Source: Streptomyces griseoviridis
GTDB taxonomy: Bacteria; Actinomycetota; Actinomycetes; Streptomycetales; Streptomycetaceae
Reading direction: 5' to 3'
DNA: 64,000 nt
Assembly: GCF_005222485.1 (NCBI RefSeq)
Contig: NZ_CP029078.1
Span: 4,987,501-5,051,500 of the forward strand
This document shows, in pieces, positions 1-8,540 of the stretch (within the stretch, counting starts at the first letter, position 1; every line of letters begins with the position of its first letter). The translations under genes were made by a program, and so were the position numbers. The notes under the pieces are model-generated. The model was not told the origin of the DNA. It ran no database searches and saw nothing but the letters and a program-made list of their open reading frames with translations.

Positions 1-278
1 GGCTGACGCCAGCATCCACATGCCACATGCCACATGCCAGAAGGCAGCAGGGGGACGGCAGAAGGCGGACGGCGGACGGATGACAGCCGACCACCACTGC
101 CTGGTCGCTGTTGCCGCCACCCCCGCCTCCCCGCCGCCGGGCCCGCCCCCCCACGCCCCTGCCGCCCCCCCCGCCCCCACGCCACACCCGGCAACGCACC
201 GGCGTATTGAGGAAGTCCTCATCATGAACGGCTAGCATCGCGGCCGACGTTGTCGGTCGGCCGGGATGAGGTGAGGGC
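1..278. other. Gap before the first gene, with hairpin
   Basis: I see no convincing gene here. Positions 16-36 are three tandem copies of CCACATG, and 112-200 is a C-rich tract. A perfect inverted repeat, CGGCCGAC (241-248) and GTCGGCCG (256-263) with a 7-base loop, ends 15 bases before the glycosyltransferase start. It could be a terminator of an upstream unit or a 5' leader hairpin. An open frame at 20-235 exists but has low-complexity Pro/Ala content and no ribosome binding site. Confidence 0.5.
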
Positions 279-1181
279 ATGGCGGAATCGGTGGCGCCGA
301 GGATCGCCGTAGCCGTGGTGACCATGGGGAACCGGCCCGATGAGGTCGATGCCCTGCTGGAATCCGTGGCCAAGCAGGATCTCACCCCCACGCGCATCCT
401 GATCGTCGGCAACGGCTGCCCGCTGCCCGACTTCGCGGAGCGCCTGTCGCTGCCCGGCGAGGTCACCCTCCTGGAGATCGACGAGAACCTCGGCTGTCCC
501 GGCGGCCGGAACGTCGCCCTCGAACGGGTGCGCGCCTTCGGTGACGTGGACGTCGTCGTCGAGCTGGACGACGACGGGCTCCTCGTCGACGCCGATGTGC
601 TGCGCCGCGTCGCCGACCACTTCGCCGCCGATCCCCGCCTCGGCATCGTCGGTTTCCGCATCGCCGACGAGCACGGCGAGACCCAGCGGCGGCACGTGCC
701 CCGGGTCGGCGCGGCCGATCCGATGCGCGGCGGGTACGTCACCGGGTTCCTCGGCGGCGGCCACGGCCTGCGCACGGCGATGCTCGACCAGGTCGGCGAC
801 TGGCCCGCCGCGTTCTTCTTCGCCCACGAGGAGACGGACCTCGCGTGGCGTGCCGTCGACGGCGGCTGGCGCATCCGGTACGCGCCCGAGCTGCTGCTCC
901 AGCATCCGAAGACGTCGCCCGCCCGGCACGCCATCTACTACCGGGTCAACGCCCGCAACCGGGTGTGGCTGGTCAGGCGCCGCCTTCCGTGGCCGCTCGT
1001 CCCCGTCCACCTGGGGGTGTGGACGGCGCTCACCCTGCTGCGGATCCGGTCGCGGGCGGGACTGCGGGCCTGGTTCGGCGGGTTCGTGGAGGGCTGGCGG
1101 GAGCCGGCCGGTGAACGGCGGCCGATGCGCTGGCGCACGGTCTGGCGACTCACCCGCCTCGGCCGCCCACCCGTGATCTGA
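279..1181 (+). CDS. Family 2 glycosyltransferase
   Basis: A 300-residue GT-A fold enzyme that should transfer a sugar from a nucleotide donor to an unknown acceptor. The N-terminal strand VAVVTMGNRP (residues 11-20), NLGCPGGRN (70-78) and the metal-binding acidic run LDDDG (96-100) are typical of GT2 rhamnosyl/galactofuranosyl-type enzymes, as is the FAHEETDLAWR region near residue 190 (candidate catalytic acid). There is no clear membrane segment, so it is likely cytoplasmic or peripheral. The ATG start has GAGGTGAGGG just upstream. It stands alone, so neighbours do not reveal the acceptor. The last codons and stop are repeated three times in tandem just downstream (1167-1217). Confidence 0.85.
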   Translation: MAESVAPRIAVAVVTMGNRPDEVDALLESVAKQDLTPTRILIVGNGCPLPDFAERLSLPGEVTLLEIDENLGCPGGRNVALERVRAFGDVDVVVELDDDGLLVDADVLRRVADHFAADPRLGIVGFRIADEHGETQRRHVPRVGAADPMRGGYVTGFLGGGHGLRTAMLDQVGDWPAAFFFAHEETDLAWRAVDGGWRIRYAPELLLQHPKTSPARHAIYYRVNARNRVWLVRRRLPWPLVPVHLGVWTALTLLRIRSRAGLRAWFGGFVEGWREPAGERRPMRWRTVWRLTRLGRPPVI

Positions 1182-1370
1182 CCCCACCCGTGATCTGACC
1201 CCACCCGCGATCTGCCCCCCTGCCGGTCTGACCCCTCGTGACCCAGCCCCTCCGTACCCAGCCCCCATGACCCGGCCCCCATGACCCAGCCCCCTGACCC
1301 AGCCCCGCCATGACCCAGCCCCCTCATGACCCAGCCCCCTGATCTGGACCCCCGTGACCTGACCGCTCCC
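1167..1370. repeat. Tandem repeat starting on the glycosyltransferase stop codon
   Basis: Three 17-bp units (CCACCCGTGATCTGACC at 1167-1183 and 1184-1200, degenerate at 1201-1217) run directly out of the gene's 3' end; the first unit holds the TGA stop at 1179-1181. They are followed to about 1370 by a decayed array built on CATGACCCAGCCCC. The array fills the space up to the convergent polymerase gene. Function unknown; replication slippage is the simplest origin. Confidence 0.75.
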
Positions 1371-1381
1371 CACCGCTCCCC

Positions 1382-3094
1382 TCACTTCGCGTCGGCGTAG
1401 CACTCCACCACCGCCGTCGTGAACGGGAACCGCACCGGGGTCCGGCCGAACGTCAGGCGGCCGGCCAGCTCGGACGCTTCCCGGATCGCCGCGACGACGG
1501 TCTCGGCCTCCTCCTCGGGACAGTGCACGATCACCTCGTCGTGCTGGAAGAAGACCAGCTCGGCCGCCATCCCCGCGCAGCTGCTGCGCAGTGCGGCGAG
1601 CAGCAGCAGGGCCCAGTCGGCCGCGCTGCCCTGGACGACGAAGTTGCGCGTGAAGCGCCCCCGGGCGCGGGCGTCGCTCGACGCGTAACCCGGCACCCAG
1701 TCCCCGGACCCGCCGCCTCTCTCCTGCTGAACCCCCTTCTCCAGGGAAGGTTCCTGCGGAAGGCCCGCCTCCTCGGCCGCGTCGCCGCCCGCGCCGGCGG
1801 CCGGCGGGCAGGTGCGGCCCAGCCAGGTGCGGACCAGCCTGCCCTCCTCCCCGGCCCGTGCCGCGTCGTCGACGTAGGCGACCGCGCGGGGGAAGCGGCG
1901 GCGGAGCGCGGCGAGGTTCTTCAGGCCGTCCCCCGAGGTCTGGCCGTAGACCGCGCCGAGCACCGCCAGTTTGGCCTGGGCGCGGTCGCCCGCGAAGGCG
2001 CGCTCCGAGACGGACTGGTAGAGGTCGCTCTCCCGCCCGGCCACCTCCATCAGACCGGGGTCGCGGGAGATGGCCGCGAGGACCCGGGGTTCCATCTGGT
2101 CGGCGTCGGCGACGACCAGCCGCCACCCCGGGTCGGCGACCACCGCGCGCCGGATGACCTTGGGGATCTGGAGGCCGCCCCCGCCGTTGGTGACCCAGCG
2201 TCCGGTGACCGTGCCGCCCGCGAGGAACTCCGGTCTGAACCGTCCTTCGCGCACCCAGTCCTGGAGCCAGGACCAGCCGTGGGCGACCCAGATCCGGTAC
2301 AGCTTCTTGTATTCGAGCAGCGGCTTCACCGCCGGATGGTCGAGGGACTCGATCTCCCAGCGCCGGGTGGAGCGCACCTTGACGCCTGCCTGCGCGAACG
2401 CCTTCACGACGTCGGCGGGCAGGTCGGGTCTGACCCGGCGGCCGAAGGCGGCGGACACCTCGTCGGCCAGCTCGGCGAGGCGGCGCGGCTCGCCGCCGCC
2501 CGCGTACCGCTCGCCGAGCAGGTCGTGCAGCACCTGCCGGTGCACCTCGGCGCTCCACGGCAGCCCGGAGCGGTTCATCTCGGCGGCGACCAGGGTGCCC
2601 GCCGACTCGGCGGCGGTCAGCAGCCGCATGCGGTCGGGGTGGGCGGTGGCGTCGTGTCTGCGCTGCTGCGCCGCGTAGACCTCGACGAGGTCGGTGAGCG
2701 GGAGGTGGACGGCCTCCGGCTCGAAGAGGGAGGACTGCGCGCCCGGTTCGGCCGAGCGCTGCGGCGGGTCGGCGGGGACCGGGCCGCCGCGCAGCCTGGC
2801 CAGCGCGGCGGCGGCCGAGCGGGGTTCGCCGTGCCTGCCCTCGTGGCCGAGCAGCAGGGTCTCGGCGTCCTCCAGGTCGTAGCACCGCTCCACCCGCACC
2901 CCCGAGGCGAGCAGGCGCGGGTAGACCTCGGCCGTCGACCGCCACACCCACCGGCCGACCTCGGGCCGCTTCCTGACGGCCGCCGCGAGGTCGGGCTCGT
3001 GCCGCACGGGCCCCGCGGGCAGCCCGTCCCCGCCGAGGGGGACGACCTCCGCGCCACCGCCCTCGGCCGGAGCGAGCGCCCACCTCTCGGCCAT
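1382..3094 (-). CDS. Bifunctional 3'-5' exonuclease / family A DNA polymerase-like protein
   Basis: A 570-residue relative of DNA polymerase I, shorter than housekeeping PolA (about 900 residues) and lacking a 5' nuclease. The N-terminal ~170 residues resemble the degenerate exonuclease region of actinomycete 'bifunctional exonuclease/DNA polymerase' proteins. The polymerase half shows motif A as VADADQMEPR (328-337, catalytic Asp330 or Asp332), a motif B-like KLAVLGAVYGQT, and motif C QHDEVIVH. I use the ATG at 3094 (MAERWAL); the frame stays open 30 bases upstream. Probable role in DNA repair or accessory synthesis, inferred only. It lies 52 bp downstream of the Clp-N/HTH gene on the same strand and may be co-transcribed. 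Confidence 0.8.
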   Translation of the reverse strand: MAERWALAPAEGGGAEVVPLGGDGLPAGPVRHEPDLAAAVRKRPEVGRWVWRSTAEVYPRLLASGVRVERCYDLEDAETLLLGHEGRHGEPRSAAAALARLRGGPVPADPPQRSAEPGAQSSLFEPEAVHLPLTDLVEVYAAQQRRHDATAHPDRMRLLTAAESAGTLVAAEMNRSGLPWSAEVHRQVLHDLLGERYAGGGEPRRLAELADEVSAAFGRRVRPDLPADVVKAFAQAGVKVRSTRRWEIESLDHPAVKPLLEYKKLYRIWVAHGWSWLQDWVREGRFRPEFLAGGTVTGRWVTNGGGGLQIPKVIRRAVVADPGWRLVVADADQMEPRVLAAISRDPGLMEVAGRESDLYQSVSERAFAGDRAQAKLAVLGAVYGQTSGDGLKNLAALRRRFPRAVAYVDDAARAGEEGRLVRTWLGRTCPPAAGAGGDAAEEAGLPQEPSLEKGVQQERGGGSGDWVPGYASSDARARGRFTRNFVVQGSAADWALLLLAALRSSCAGMAAELVFFQHDEVIVHCPEEEAETVVAAIREASELAGRLTFGRTPVRFPFTTAVVECYADAK

Positions 3095-3146
3095 GCCCCC
3101 GAGTCTCGCACCGACCACTGACAACAGCCCGTGGCCCGCCCCCGGG

Positions 3147-3878
3147 CTACTCCTTCTCCTGCGTCCCGAGGTAGACGGCGAGCATCTCGACGACCTTGGC
3201 CTCCACCGGTTCCTTGGCGAGGCCGACGTCGGCGAGGACCCCGCTGCCGTGCTCGAACTCCAGCAGGGCCAGCAGGATGTGCTCGGTGCCGATGTAGTTG
3301 TGGCCCAGGCGCAGGGCCTCCCTGAAGGTCAGTTCGAGGACCTTCTTGGCGTCCGAGCCGTAGGGCACCAGCTCGGGAACGGTGTCGGCGGCGGCCGGCA
3401 GCGCGGCGGTGGCCGCCTCGCGCAGCGCGTCGAGGGTGACGCCCCGCGCGGCGACGGCGTGCGCGGCCAGTGCCTCAGGTTCGGACTCCAGGCCGAGCAC
3501 CAGGTGCACGGGCTGGACCTCCGTGTTGCCCGCCGCCTTCGCCGCGTTGTGGGCGGCCGCCACCACGTTGCGGGCGCGCGGGGTGTAGCGGCTGAACCCC
3601 TGGCTGGGGTCGAGGTCGGCGGACTCCTTGGGCACGAACCGCTTCTGCGCGGCCTGCCGGGTGACGCCCATGCTCCTGCCGATGTCGGTCCAGGAGGCGC
3701 CGGAGCGCCTGGCCTGGTCGACGAAGTGGCCGATCAGATGGTCGGCCACCTCGTCGAGGTGGTCGGCGGCGATCACCGCGTCCTCCAGTTGGTCGAGAGG
3801 CTCGGCGTGCACCTTCTTGATGGCTTCGATGAGGTCGTCGAGACGTACCGGGGACGTCCCGGCCGGATTCTTCGTCAT
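3147..3878 (-). CDS. HTH regulator with Clp N-terminal (substrate-adaptor type) domain
   Basis: A 243-residue protein with two visible parts. Residues 1-83 are helical and include an HTH reading SWTDIGRSMGVTRQAAQKRF (62-81), like a sigma-factor region 4 or antitoxin HTH. Residues 98-240 hold two Clp_N repeats; the second has RLGHNYIGTEHILLALL, nearly the wording of ClpC itself. There is no AAA+ module, so it is not a chaperone. I infer a DNA-binding protein that senses or docks to Clp clients or adaptors. Two TGTCAAC-N5-GTTGACA palindromes cover its promoter, and the transcript looks leaderless, which suggests autoregulation. Confidence 0.75.
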   Translation of the reverse strand: MTKNPAGTSPVRLDDLIEAIKKVHAEPLDQLEDAVIAADHLDEVADHLIGHFVDQARRSGASWTDIGRSMGVTRQAAQKRFVPKESADLDPSQGFSRYTPRARNVVAAAHNAAKAAGNTEVQPVHLVLGLESEPEALAAHAVAARGVTLDALREAATAALPAAADTVPELVPYGSDAKKVLELTFREALRLGHNYIGTEHILLALLEFEHGSGVLADVGLAKEPVEAKVVEMLAVYLGTQEKE

Positions 3879-3913
3879 GTGTCAACCGTAGGTTGACAGT
3901 GGGAGGGTGTCAA
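3879..3913 (-). promoter_or_regulatory. Leaderless promoter of the Clp-N/HTH gene
   Basis: On the minus strand, TTGACA (3913-3908) is followed after exactly 17 bases by TACGGT (3890-3885), then six bases and the ATG at 3878. The start codon therefore sits at the expected transcription start, and there is no Shine-Dalgarno sequence. Both promoter hexamers lie inside the palindromes at 3880-3926. Confidence 0.7.
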
Positions 3914-3926
3914 CCTCGCGTTGACA
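3880..3926. promoter_or_regulatory. Twin palindromic operators TGTCAAC-N5-GTTGACA
   Basis: Two perfect 19-bp palindromes lie at 3880-3898 (spacer CGTAG) and 3908-3926 (spacer CTCGC), with centres 28 bp apart. One abuts the start codon of the HTH/Clp-N gene; both lie in the 106-bp gap to the divergent DUF2786 gene. Occupancy would block the leaderless promoter. The HTH/Clp-N protein is the obvious candidate binder, by inference. Confidence 0.75.
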
Positions 3927-3984
3927 CCTCGTCGTCGGGCGGTGGTGGCGTCGGACTGTCAGTGCCCCGTGTCACGATCGAAGG

Positions 3985-5202
3985 GTGAGCAGCACGCCCA
4001 GCGGCGGCGCGACCGTCGACCGCGCCTTCGAAGCCGCCCTCTACGCCGACTCGGGCCCCGCCCTGGACACGGGTGCCTCCGTGCTGGCCGCCGACCCCGC
4101 CGCCGACGGCGAACTGTCCCGCAGGGGAAGGGAGTTCGTGGCCGCGCTGTGGCGGCGCGGCTGGCAGCCCGCCGACGTCGTGCGGATCGTCCGGCGCGAT
4201 CTGGACGACGTCCACGTGCGGCTGGCGGCCCGGCTGATCCGCGCGCAGGCGCCCGACGACCGTCCGCGCGGCCCCCGTTGGGCGGCGCAGATACAGGCGC
4301 TGCCCGGCGAACCCTCGTCAGGCAGCGGCGACGACGGCGGCGGCAGCGGCGGCGGCGGCACCGGACGCGCCGACCGGGCTGCCCGCGCCGATCGTGCCGC
4401 CCGCGCCGACCGTTCCGCCCGCACCGACCGCTTCTCGCACGCGACCGCCGTCCTTGAGCTGTACCGCCTGCTGCTGCGGCTCCCCGCGCTCGAACCCCTG
4501 GACGAGGAGCGGTCGGCCGGGCCGCCGAGACCGGCGTCCAAGATGCTCACCCGGATCAGGGCGCTGCTCGTGAAGGCGGAGGCCACGGGGTTCCCCGAGG
4601 AGGCGGAGGCGCTGACCGCCAAGGCGCAGGAGCTGATGGCCAGGCACAGTGTCGACGAGGCGCTGCTCGCCTCCCACGCGCCCGCGCCCGACGCCCCCGG
4701 GGCCTGCCGGATCGGCGTCGAGCCGCCGTACGAGCAGGCCAAGGCTGTGCTGCTGGACGCGGTGGCGGACGCCAACCACTGCCGGGCCGTGTGGAACGAG
4801 GCGTTCGGTTTCTCCACGGTCGTCGGGTTCGAGGCCGATCTGGAGGTCGTGGAGCTGCTGTTCACGTCCCTGCTGGTGCAGGCGACGACGGCGATGACGA
4901 AGGCGGAGGCGGCGCAGCGCGCGGGCGGGCGCAAGCGGACCAAGACGTTCCGGCAGTCGTTCCTGGCCGCCTACGCGCACCGGGTCGGCGCCCGCCTGGC
5001 GAAGGCCGCCGAGACGCAGGTGAGCGACGACCTGCTGCCGGTGCTCGCCTCCCGCGAGGTGGCGGTCGGTTCGGCGACGGACCGGATGTTCCCGCAGACG
5101 ACCAGCACCCGGCTGCGCGGGGTGACGGACGAGGCGGGCTGGACGGAGGGAGCCGAGGCGGCGGACCGGGCCCAGGTCGCCCACCGCCCCCGTCTGCCCT
5201 GA
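3985..5202 (+). CDS. DUF2786 domain protein
   Basis: A 405-residue protein of unknown function starting at GTG 3985. The central part SKMLTRIRALLVKAEATGFP with following residues (about 184-230) is the DUF2786 signature, which looks like a small nucleic-acid or zincin-associated helical module. Residues about 126-148 are a charged RADRAARADR-type repeat encoded by a near-tandem 24-bp DNA repeat (about 4365-4430), preceded by a Gly/Ser linker. No signal peptide, so probably cytoplasmic. It is divergent from the Clp-N/HTH gene and shares the 106-bp promoter region with the twin palindromes, so co-regulation is plausible. Confidence 0.65.
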   Translation: MSSTPSGGATVDRAFEAALYADSGPALDTGASVLAADPAADGELSRRGREFVAALWRRGWQPADVVRIVRRDLDDVHVRLAARLIRAQAPDDRPRGPRWAAQIQALPGEPSSGSGDDGGGSGGGGTGRADRAARADRAARADRSARTDRFSHATAVLELYRLLLRLPALEPLDEERSAGPPRPASKMLTRIRALLVKAEATGFPEEAEALTAKAQELMARHSVDEALLASHAPAPDAPGACRIGVEPPYEQAKAVLLDAVADANHCRAVWNEAFGFSTVVGFEADLEVVELLFTSLLVQATTAMTKAEAAQRAGGRKRTKTFRQSFLAAYAHRVGARLAKAAETQVSDDLLPVLASREVAVGSATDRMFPQTTSTRLRGVTDEAGWTEGAEAADRAQVAHRPRLP

Positions 5203-5261
5203 CCCGCGGAGAACCCCGCCGCCGGCCCTCGGTCCCCACTTGCCCTGACCCCCGACGTCCC

Positions 5262-5370
5262 GAGCCGCCTCCGACCCTCAGCCCCCGACGCTCAGCCCCC
5301 GACCTCAGCCCCCGACCTCAGCCCCCGACGCTCAGCCCCGACCCTCAGCCCCCGAACCTCAGTCCCCGGC
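5262..5370. repeat. 13-bp tandem repeat containing a stop codon
   Basis: About seven copies of CTCAGCCCCCGAC (plus-strand wording) run from 5277 to 5370. The last copy, CTCAGTCCCCGG, contains the stop codon of the minus-strand DUF4232 lipoprotein gene (TCA at 5359-5361). On the minus strand each unit reads as a fresh CTGA stop. They fill the gap between two convergent genes. Confidence 0.75.
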
Positions 5371-5877
5371 CTGCTGGAACGGCGTCACCGAGGCGTCCGG
5401 CGTCTTCGCCCCGCCCTTCAGCGCGACATCGCCGTACGACCACGGGAAGGTGTGCTTCGCGGTGGCGCCCGGCAGCGAGAACTCCCCGTTGCGCACCGCC
5501 AGGCTGCCGGACCCGCCGGTCGCGCCCCTGACATAGGTGAGCGTGAAGGAGGCGGTCGCGTCCTTGGCGAGCGTCACCTTCTGCGGCTTGGCGGCCTTGT
5601 CCTCGGGGACGTCCGCGGTGGTGCCGCCCGCCTTCAGGTGGACGGCGGGGAAGCCGGTCACGGTGCACTCGGCGCCGTGGTTGGTGATCGTCACGGTGAC
5701 GTTGCCGGTGTCGCCGGCCGCCGGCGCGGCGCTGGCGTCGACCTGGACGCCGACGCCGGTCAGCGCGCAGGCGCCGCCGACCTCGCTCTTGGAGTCGTCG
5801 CCCGAGTCGTTGGCGTCGCAGGCGGTGAGCAGGAGGGCCGCGGCGAGGGCGGCGACGGTGAGGCGGGTGGCGCGCAT
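5359..5877 (-). CDS. DUF4232 lipoprotein
   Basis: A 172-residue secreted lipoprotein. The start at 5877 (MRATRLTV) has AAGGA upstream; the frame is open further but has no other site. The signal peptide ends in the lipobox LLTAC (Cys20). The mature part begins with a Cys-containing strand and has TITNHGAECTVTGFPAV, the typical DUF4232 wording; the two cysteines probably form a disulphide. This beta-sandwich family is abundant in streptomycete cell envelopes and has no known enzymatic role. It lies downstream of a second lipoprotein gene on the same strand, separated by repeats at 6001-6156. Confidence 0.8.
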   Translation of the reverse strand: MRATRLTVAALAAALLLTACDANDSGDDSKSEVGGACALTGVGVQVDASAAPAAGDTGNVTVTITNHGAECTVTGFPAVHLKAGGTTADVPEDKAAKPQKVTLAKDATASFTLTYVRGATGGSGSLAVRNGEFSLPGATAKHTFPWSYGDVALKGGAKTPDASVTPFQQAGD

Positions 5878-6000
5878 GAGGGGTTCCTTGGGTGGTGCGG
5901 GGGAGGGACGCGGGTGCTCGTGTCCATGGATCATCACGCACGAACCCGTGGGCCGGTTGCCACCCCGGAGAAACCCCGAGAAGTCCCACCACCACGCGCC

Positions 6001-6156
6001 GCCCGCGAAGCCGCGCGCCCCCACGCCCCACCGAACCGAGCCCTGCCCGCGAAGCCACGCGCCCCAAATCCAGTTGAGCCGAGGTCACTCCCACCGAACC
6101 GAGCCGCGCCCGCGAAGCCACGCGCCCCCAAATCCAGTTGAGCCGAGGCCACTCCC
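6001..6156. repeat. Imperfect ~60-bp direct repeats between lipoprotein genes
   Basis: Two long copies, 6045-6092 and 6108-6156, differ by one base change and one extra C; each begins GCCCGCGAAGCCACGCGCC and ends with GTTGAGCCGAGG and a CACTCCC. A partial third copy starts at 6001, and the linker CCACCGAACCGAGCC is also duplicated. Non-coding, between two minus-strand lipoprotein genes. The AAATCCAGTTGAG core is unusually AT-rich for this region. Confidence 0.75.
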
Positions 6157-6171
6157 GCAGGGGCGTGTCCG

Positions 6172-6726
6172 CTACTGCCCGAGTCCCGCCGTCGGCAGAC
6201 CGCTCGGTAGTTTGCCGCCCTCCGCTCGGGTGTACGTCTCCGTCCCCAGCTTTCCCGACCAGGTCACCTTCAGGGCCGACTTGTCCACCGAGTCGACCAT
6301 CCCGGTCGCCCGTGAGCCGTCGCCCTTCGTGCAGGTGAGGTGGATCATCCGCATGCCCGCCTCCTCGCCCGCGCTCCCGCTGCACACGGTTCCGCCGGTG
6401 ACGAAGAGACCGGCCTGCTTGCCGGTGATGACCAGGGCCACGGCCTTGCCGTCGGTGGTGGCGAGCCAGCTCCCCTGGAGCCCGTCGGACGCGGTCGTCG
6501 TGCCGCCGCCCCCGCTGCCGCCGCCCCCGCTGCCGCCGTCGGCGCTCGCCGACGCGCTCGCGGCCGGGCTCGACGCCGAGCCCGAGGCGTCCCCGTCACC
6601 GCCCCCGCTCCCGCTCCCGCCTCCGTCGTCCCCGCCGCCACAGGCCGTCAGCACCAACGCGCCCACCAGCCCGGCGCCCGCCAGCACCACACGTCGTACT
6701 GGTCCCACGCACCCCACGCGCCCCAC
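6172..6726 (-). CDS. Secreted lipoprotein of unknown function
   Basis: A lipoprotein with signal sequence VVLAGAGLVGALVLTAC followed by a long Gly/Ser/Asp/Ala linker (about 45 residues) and a compact C-terminal domain of about 85 residues. That domain has two cysteines and the phrase LQGSWLATTDGKAVALVITG, like small lipocalin or META-type barrels. I do not recognise the family. The start is uncertain: the frame stays open to 6831, but the extra N-terminus is a charged repeat copied from a DNA tandem repeat. GTG codons at 6726, 6717 or 6708 give a normal signal peptide, and GGAGGA lies at 6740-6745. Confidence 0.55.
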   Translation of the reverse strand: MGRVGCVGPVRRVVLAGAGLVGALVLTACGGGDDGGGSGSGGGDGDASGSASSPAASASASADGGSGGGGSGGGGTTTASDGLQGSWLATTDGKAVALVITGKQAGLFVTGGTVCSGSAGEEAGMRMIHLTCTKGDGSRATGMVDSVDKSALKVTWSGKLGTETYTRAEGGKLPSGLPTAGLGQ

Positions 6727-6735
6727 CCGTCGCGC

Positions 6736-6800
6736 CGGGTCCTCCCGGCCCGCCCGGTCCTCCCGGCCCGCCCGGTTCTCCGGGTCCTCCCGGTCCGCCG
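6736..6800. repeat. GC-rich short tandem repeat
   Basis: CCTCCCGGCCCGCCCGGT-type units of about 18 bp repeat roughly three to four times upstream of (or at the extreme 5' end of) the lipoprotein gene. One frame would read Gly-Pro-rich and another Arg-Glu-Asp, so the coding status of this stretch is doubtful. Confidence 0.6.
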
Positions 6801-6959
6801 AGCCCGTCGAATCCGAATTCGCCCACGTCACCGGAAGCCCCCAAGCAGCTAGCTGTAGCGGGTTGGCCTGAACACGCCCGCAGCAAGCTACCAGGGACCC
6901 CCGTCACCGCCATGGGGGTCAGCTGTGAGACGTGGACGTCGTTCGGGCAAGGTGGTCCG

Positions 6960-8540
6960 ATGAACGTCACTGGTTCCAGGGGCCGTTGGGCGGCCGTCGT
7001 GGTGGCCGCGGCCCTCGTCGCGCTGCTCGGCGGCTGCGGTGGCGCGTCCGGCGGATCGCGGTTGCGGCTGCACGTGCCCTCGGTCGTCTACGTCTCGACG
7101 GACCCGGACCGGGCCCTCAGTTCCGAGAACGATCTCGACGTCAGCCAGGAGCTGACCGGTGGCGGGCCGGCCGACGTCTCGGTCACGTTCGATGTCCGTG
7201 GCCTCGCGGGAGTCGCCGTGCTGAAGAGGGGCGCGGAGCGGTGCCACATCGAGCGGATCAGGCGACCGGTGTTCGGCTGCACCATGCGCACGGACCGGCA
7301 GAACTCCGCGTCGCAGAAGTTCCACGTCGTGCCGGCCGAGGGCAGCCGCGCCGGTGACTCCGGCGTCGTGCGCTACACGGTGCGCGCGCCTGGCGTCCGG
7401 GCGGTCACCGGCCGGACCACCGTCGTGGTGGGGACCCCGGAACTGGAGGTGGCGCGGTGGCCCGACCGTACGACCGTGGCCCCGGGCGGCACGGTCGGTG
7501 TCCGGGTCGTCGTGCGCAACACCGGGGAGGTGCCCGCGCGGGGTGTGGTCCTGCGGATGGCGGCGAGGGACGGATTCTCCTTCGACGGCACGCACCGCAA
7601 CTGCCGTTATCACGGCGGGTCGGCGTGGTGCCCGCTGCCGGCCTCCGAAGCGGTCATCGCGCCCGGCGAGGCGTACGCGCTCGCCGCTCCCGAGCGGCTG
7701 CGCGCGTCGGCCGACGCGATGTACCCCGGCGTCGCCTACTCCGCCGACGCCCTCGCGGGGGAGTACGTGGAGCCGCCGGGGAGCGGGGCGCGCTCCACGG
7801 CGGGTTCCGGCCCCGCCCTACGGCTGGTCCCGACGACCCCGACCACTCCAACCACTCCGACCACCCCGACCACTCCGACCACCCCGACGACCCCGACCAC
7901 TCCGACGACCCCGCCCGCCGATCCGCCGGGCCCCGACCTCCGGGTCGCCGTCGCCAACCACGCGGACCTCGCCGCCGTGGGCGCCACCGTCAAGGGCCCG
8001 GTCGGCAGTCGGCAGGAGCTGCGGATCGGCTTCCGCACCCGTGGCCCGGGGTCACCGCGCGGCGCGCGCGTCACCGTCGATCTCACCGTGCCGGCGGGCA
8101 CGAGCGTCGTGCGGTCCCCGTACGACCCGGAACGGGACGAGGAAGTGCTCGACCAGGACTGCCGGGCCCTGCGCCCGGACGGCACCCCGCTGACCGAGTC
8201 GGCCGCCGACCGGCAGCCGTCCGCCCGCCGCTACGCGTGCTCGGCTCCGGGCGGCAGGGCCGGCGGACTGACCCTGTTCCCCTTCACCTTGCGCATCGAC
8301 CGGGAGATGGCGGAGCGCGGCGGCGAGGTCACCGTGCGGGGCGCGGACCCGGGGCACCCCGGCCACGACGACCGGCCGGCGAACGACACGGCCGGTGTCG
8401 CCGTACGGGTCTGGCCGGGGCCCGCCTGGGCGACGGCGACGTTCTACGCCACGGCGACCGCCGGTCTCGTCCTGGTGCTGCTCCTGGCCGCCGCCGTCGT
8501 CCTACGCCGTCGCGCGCGGAGGGGCATGACGACGGGATGA
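6960..8540 (+). CDS. Surface-anchored protein with Thr-Thr-Pro hinge
   Basis: A 526-residue exported protein. The start at 6960 (MNVTGSRGRW) follows AAGGTGG; an earlier in-frame start at 6912 adds residues before the signal peptide. The N-terminal hydrophobic segment ends LLGGC, a possible lipobox. Two beta-rich regions follow: the first has RVVVRNTGEVPARGVVL, like CARDB/DUF11 repeats; the second starts after a hinge of nine perfect TTP triplets (7833-7913). The C-terminus has a hydrophobic segment (FYATATAGLVLVLLLAAAVVL) and basic residues RRRARR, so it should be membrane-anchored at one or both ends. Probable envelope protein; partner unknown. Confidence 0.7.
   Translation: MNVTGSRGRWAAVVVAAALVALLGGCGGASGGSRLRLHVPSVVYVSTDPDRALSSENDLDVSQELTGGGPADVSVTFDVRGLAGVAVLKRGAERCHIERIRRPVFGCTMRTDRQNSASQKFHVVPAEGSRAGDSGVVRYTVRAPGVRAVTGRTTVVVGTPELEVARWPDRTTVAPGGTVGVRVVVRNTGEVPARGVVLRMAARDGFSFDGTHRNCRYHGGSAWCPLPASEAVIAPGEAYALAAPERLRASADAMYPGVAYSADALAGEYVEPPGSGARSTAGSGPALRLVPTTPTTPTTPTTPTTPTTPTTPTTPTTPPADPPGPDLRVAVANHADLAAVGATVKGPVGSRQELRIGFRTRGPGSPRGARVTVDLTVPAGTSVVRSPYDPERDEEVLDQDCRALRPDGTPLTESAADRQPSARRYACSAPGGRAGGLTLFPFTLRIDREMAERGGEVTVRGADPGHPGHDDRPANDTAGVAVRVWPGPAWATATFYATATAGLVLVLLLAAAVVLRRRARRGMTTG
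7833..7913 (+). repeat. In-gene (TTP)9 repeat
   Basis: Eighty-one bases encode nine uninterrupted Thr-Thr-Pro triplets, using ACG/ACC/ACT and CCG/CCA variants, so the DNA array is imperfect while the protein repeat is exact. It separates two beta domains, as in O-glycosylated actinomycete linkers. Confidence 0.85.

Noticed and set aside
20..235. 71-codon frame at the left edge
   Set aside because: No ribosome site, low-complexity Pro/Ala content, and overlaps a hairpin-bearing leader.
222..3083. 953-codon open frame on the minus strand
   Set aside because: Shadow of the exonuclease/polymerase gene in another frame; Arg/Gly/Pro-rich and without domain signatures.
5262..6156. CRISPR array
   Set aside because: Units are contiguous or decayed direct repeats with no unique equal-length spacers and no cas genes.
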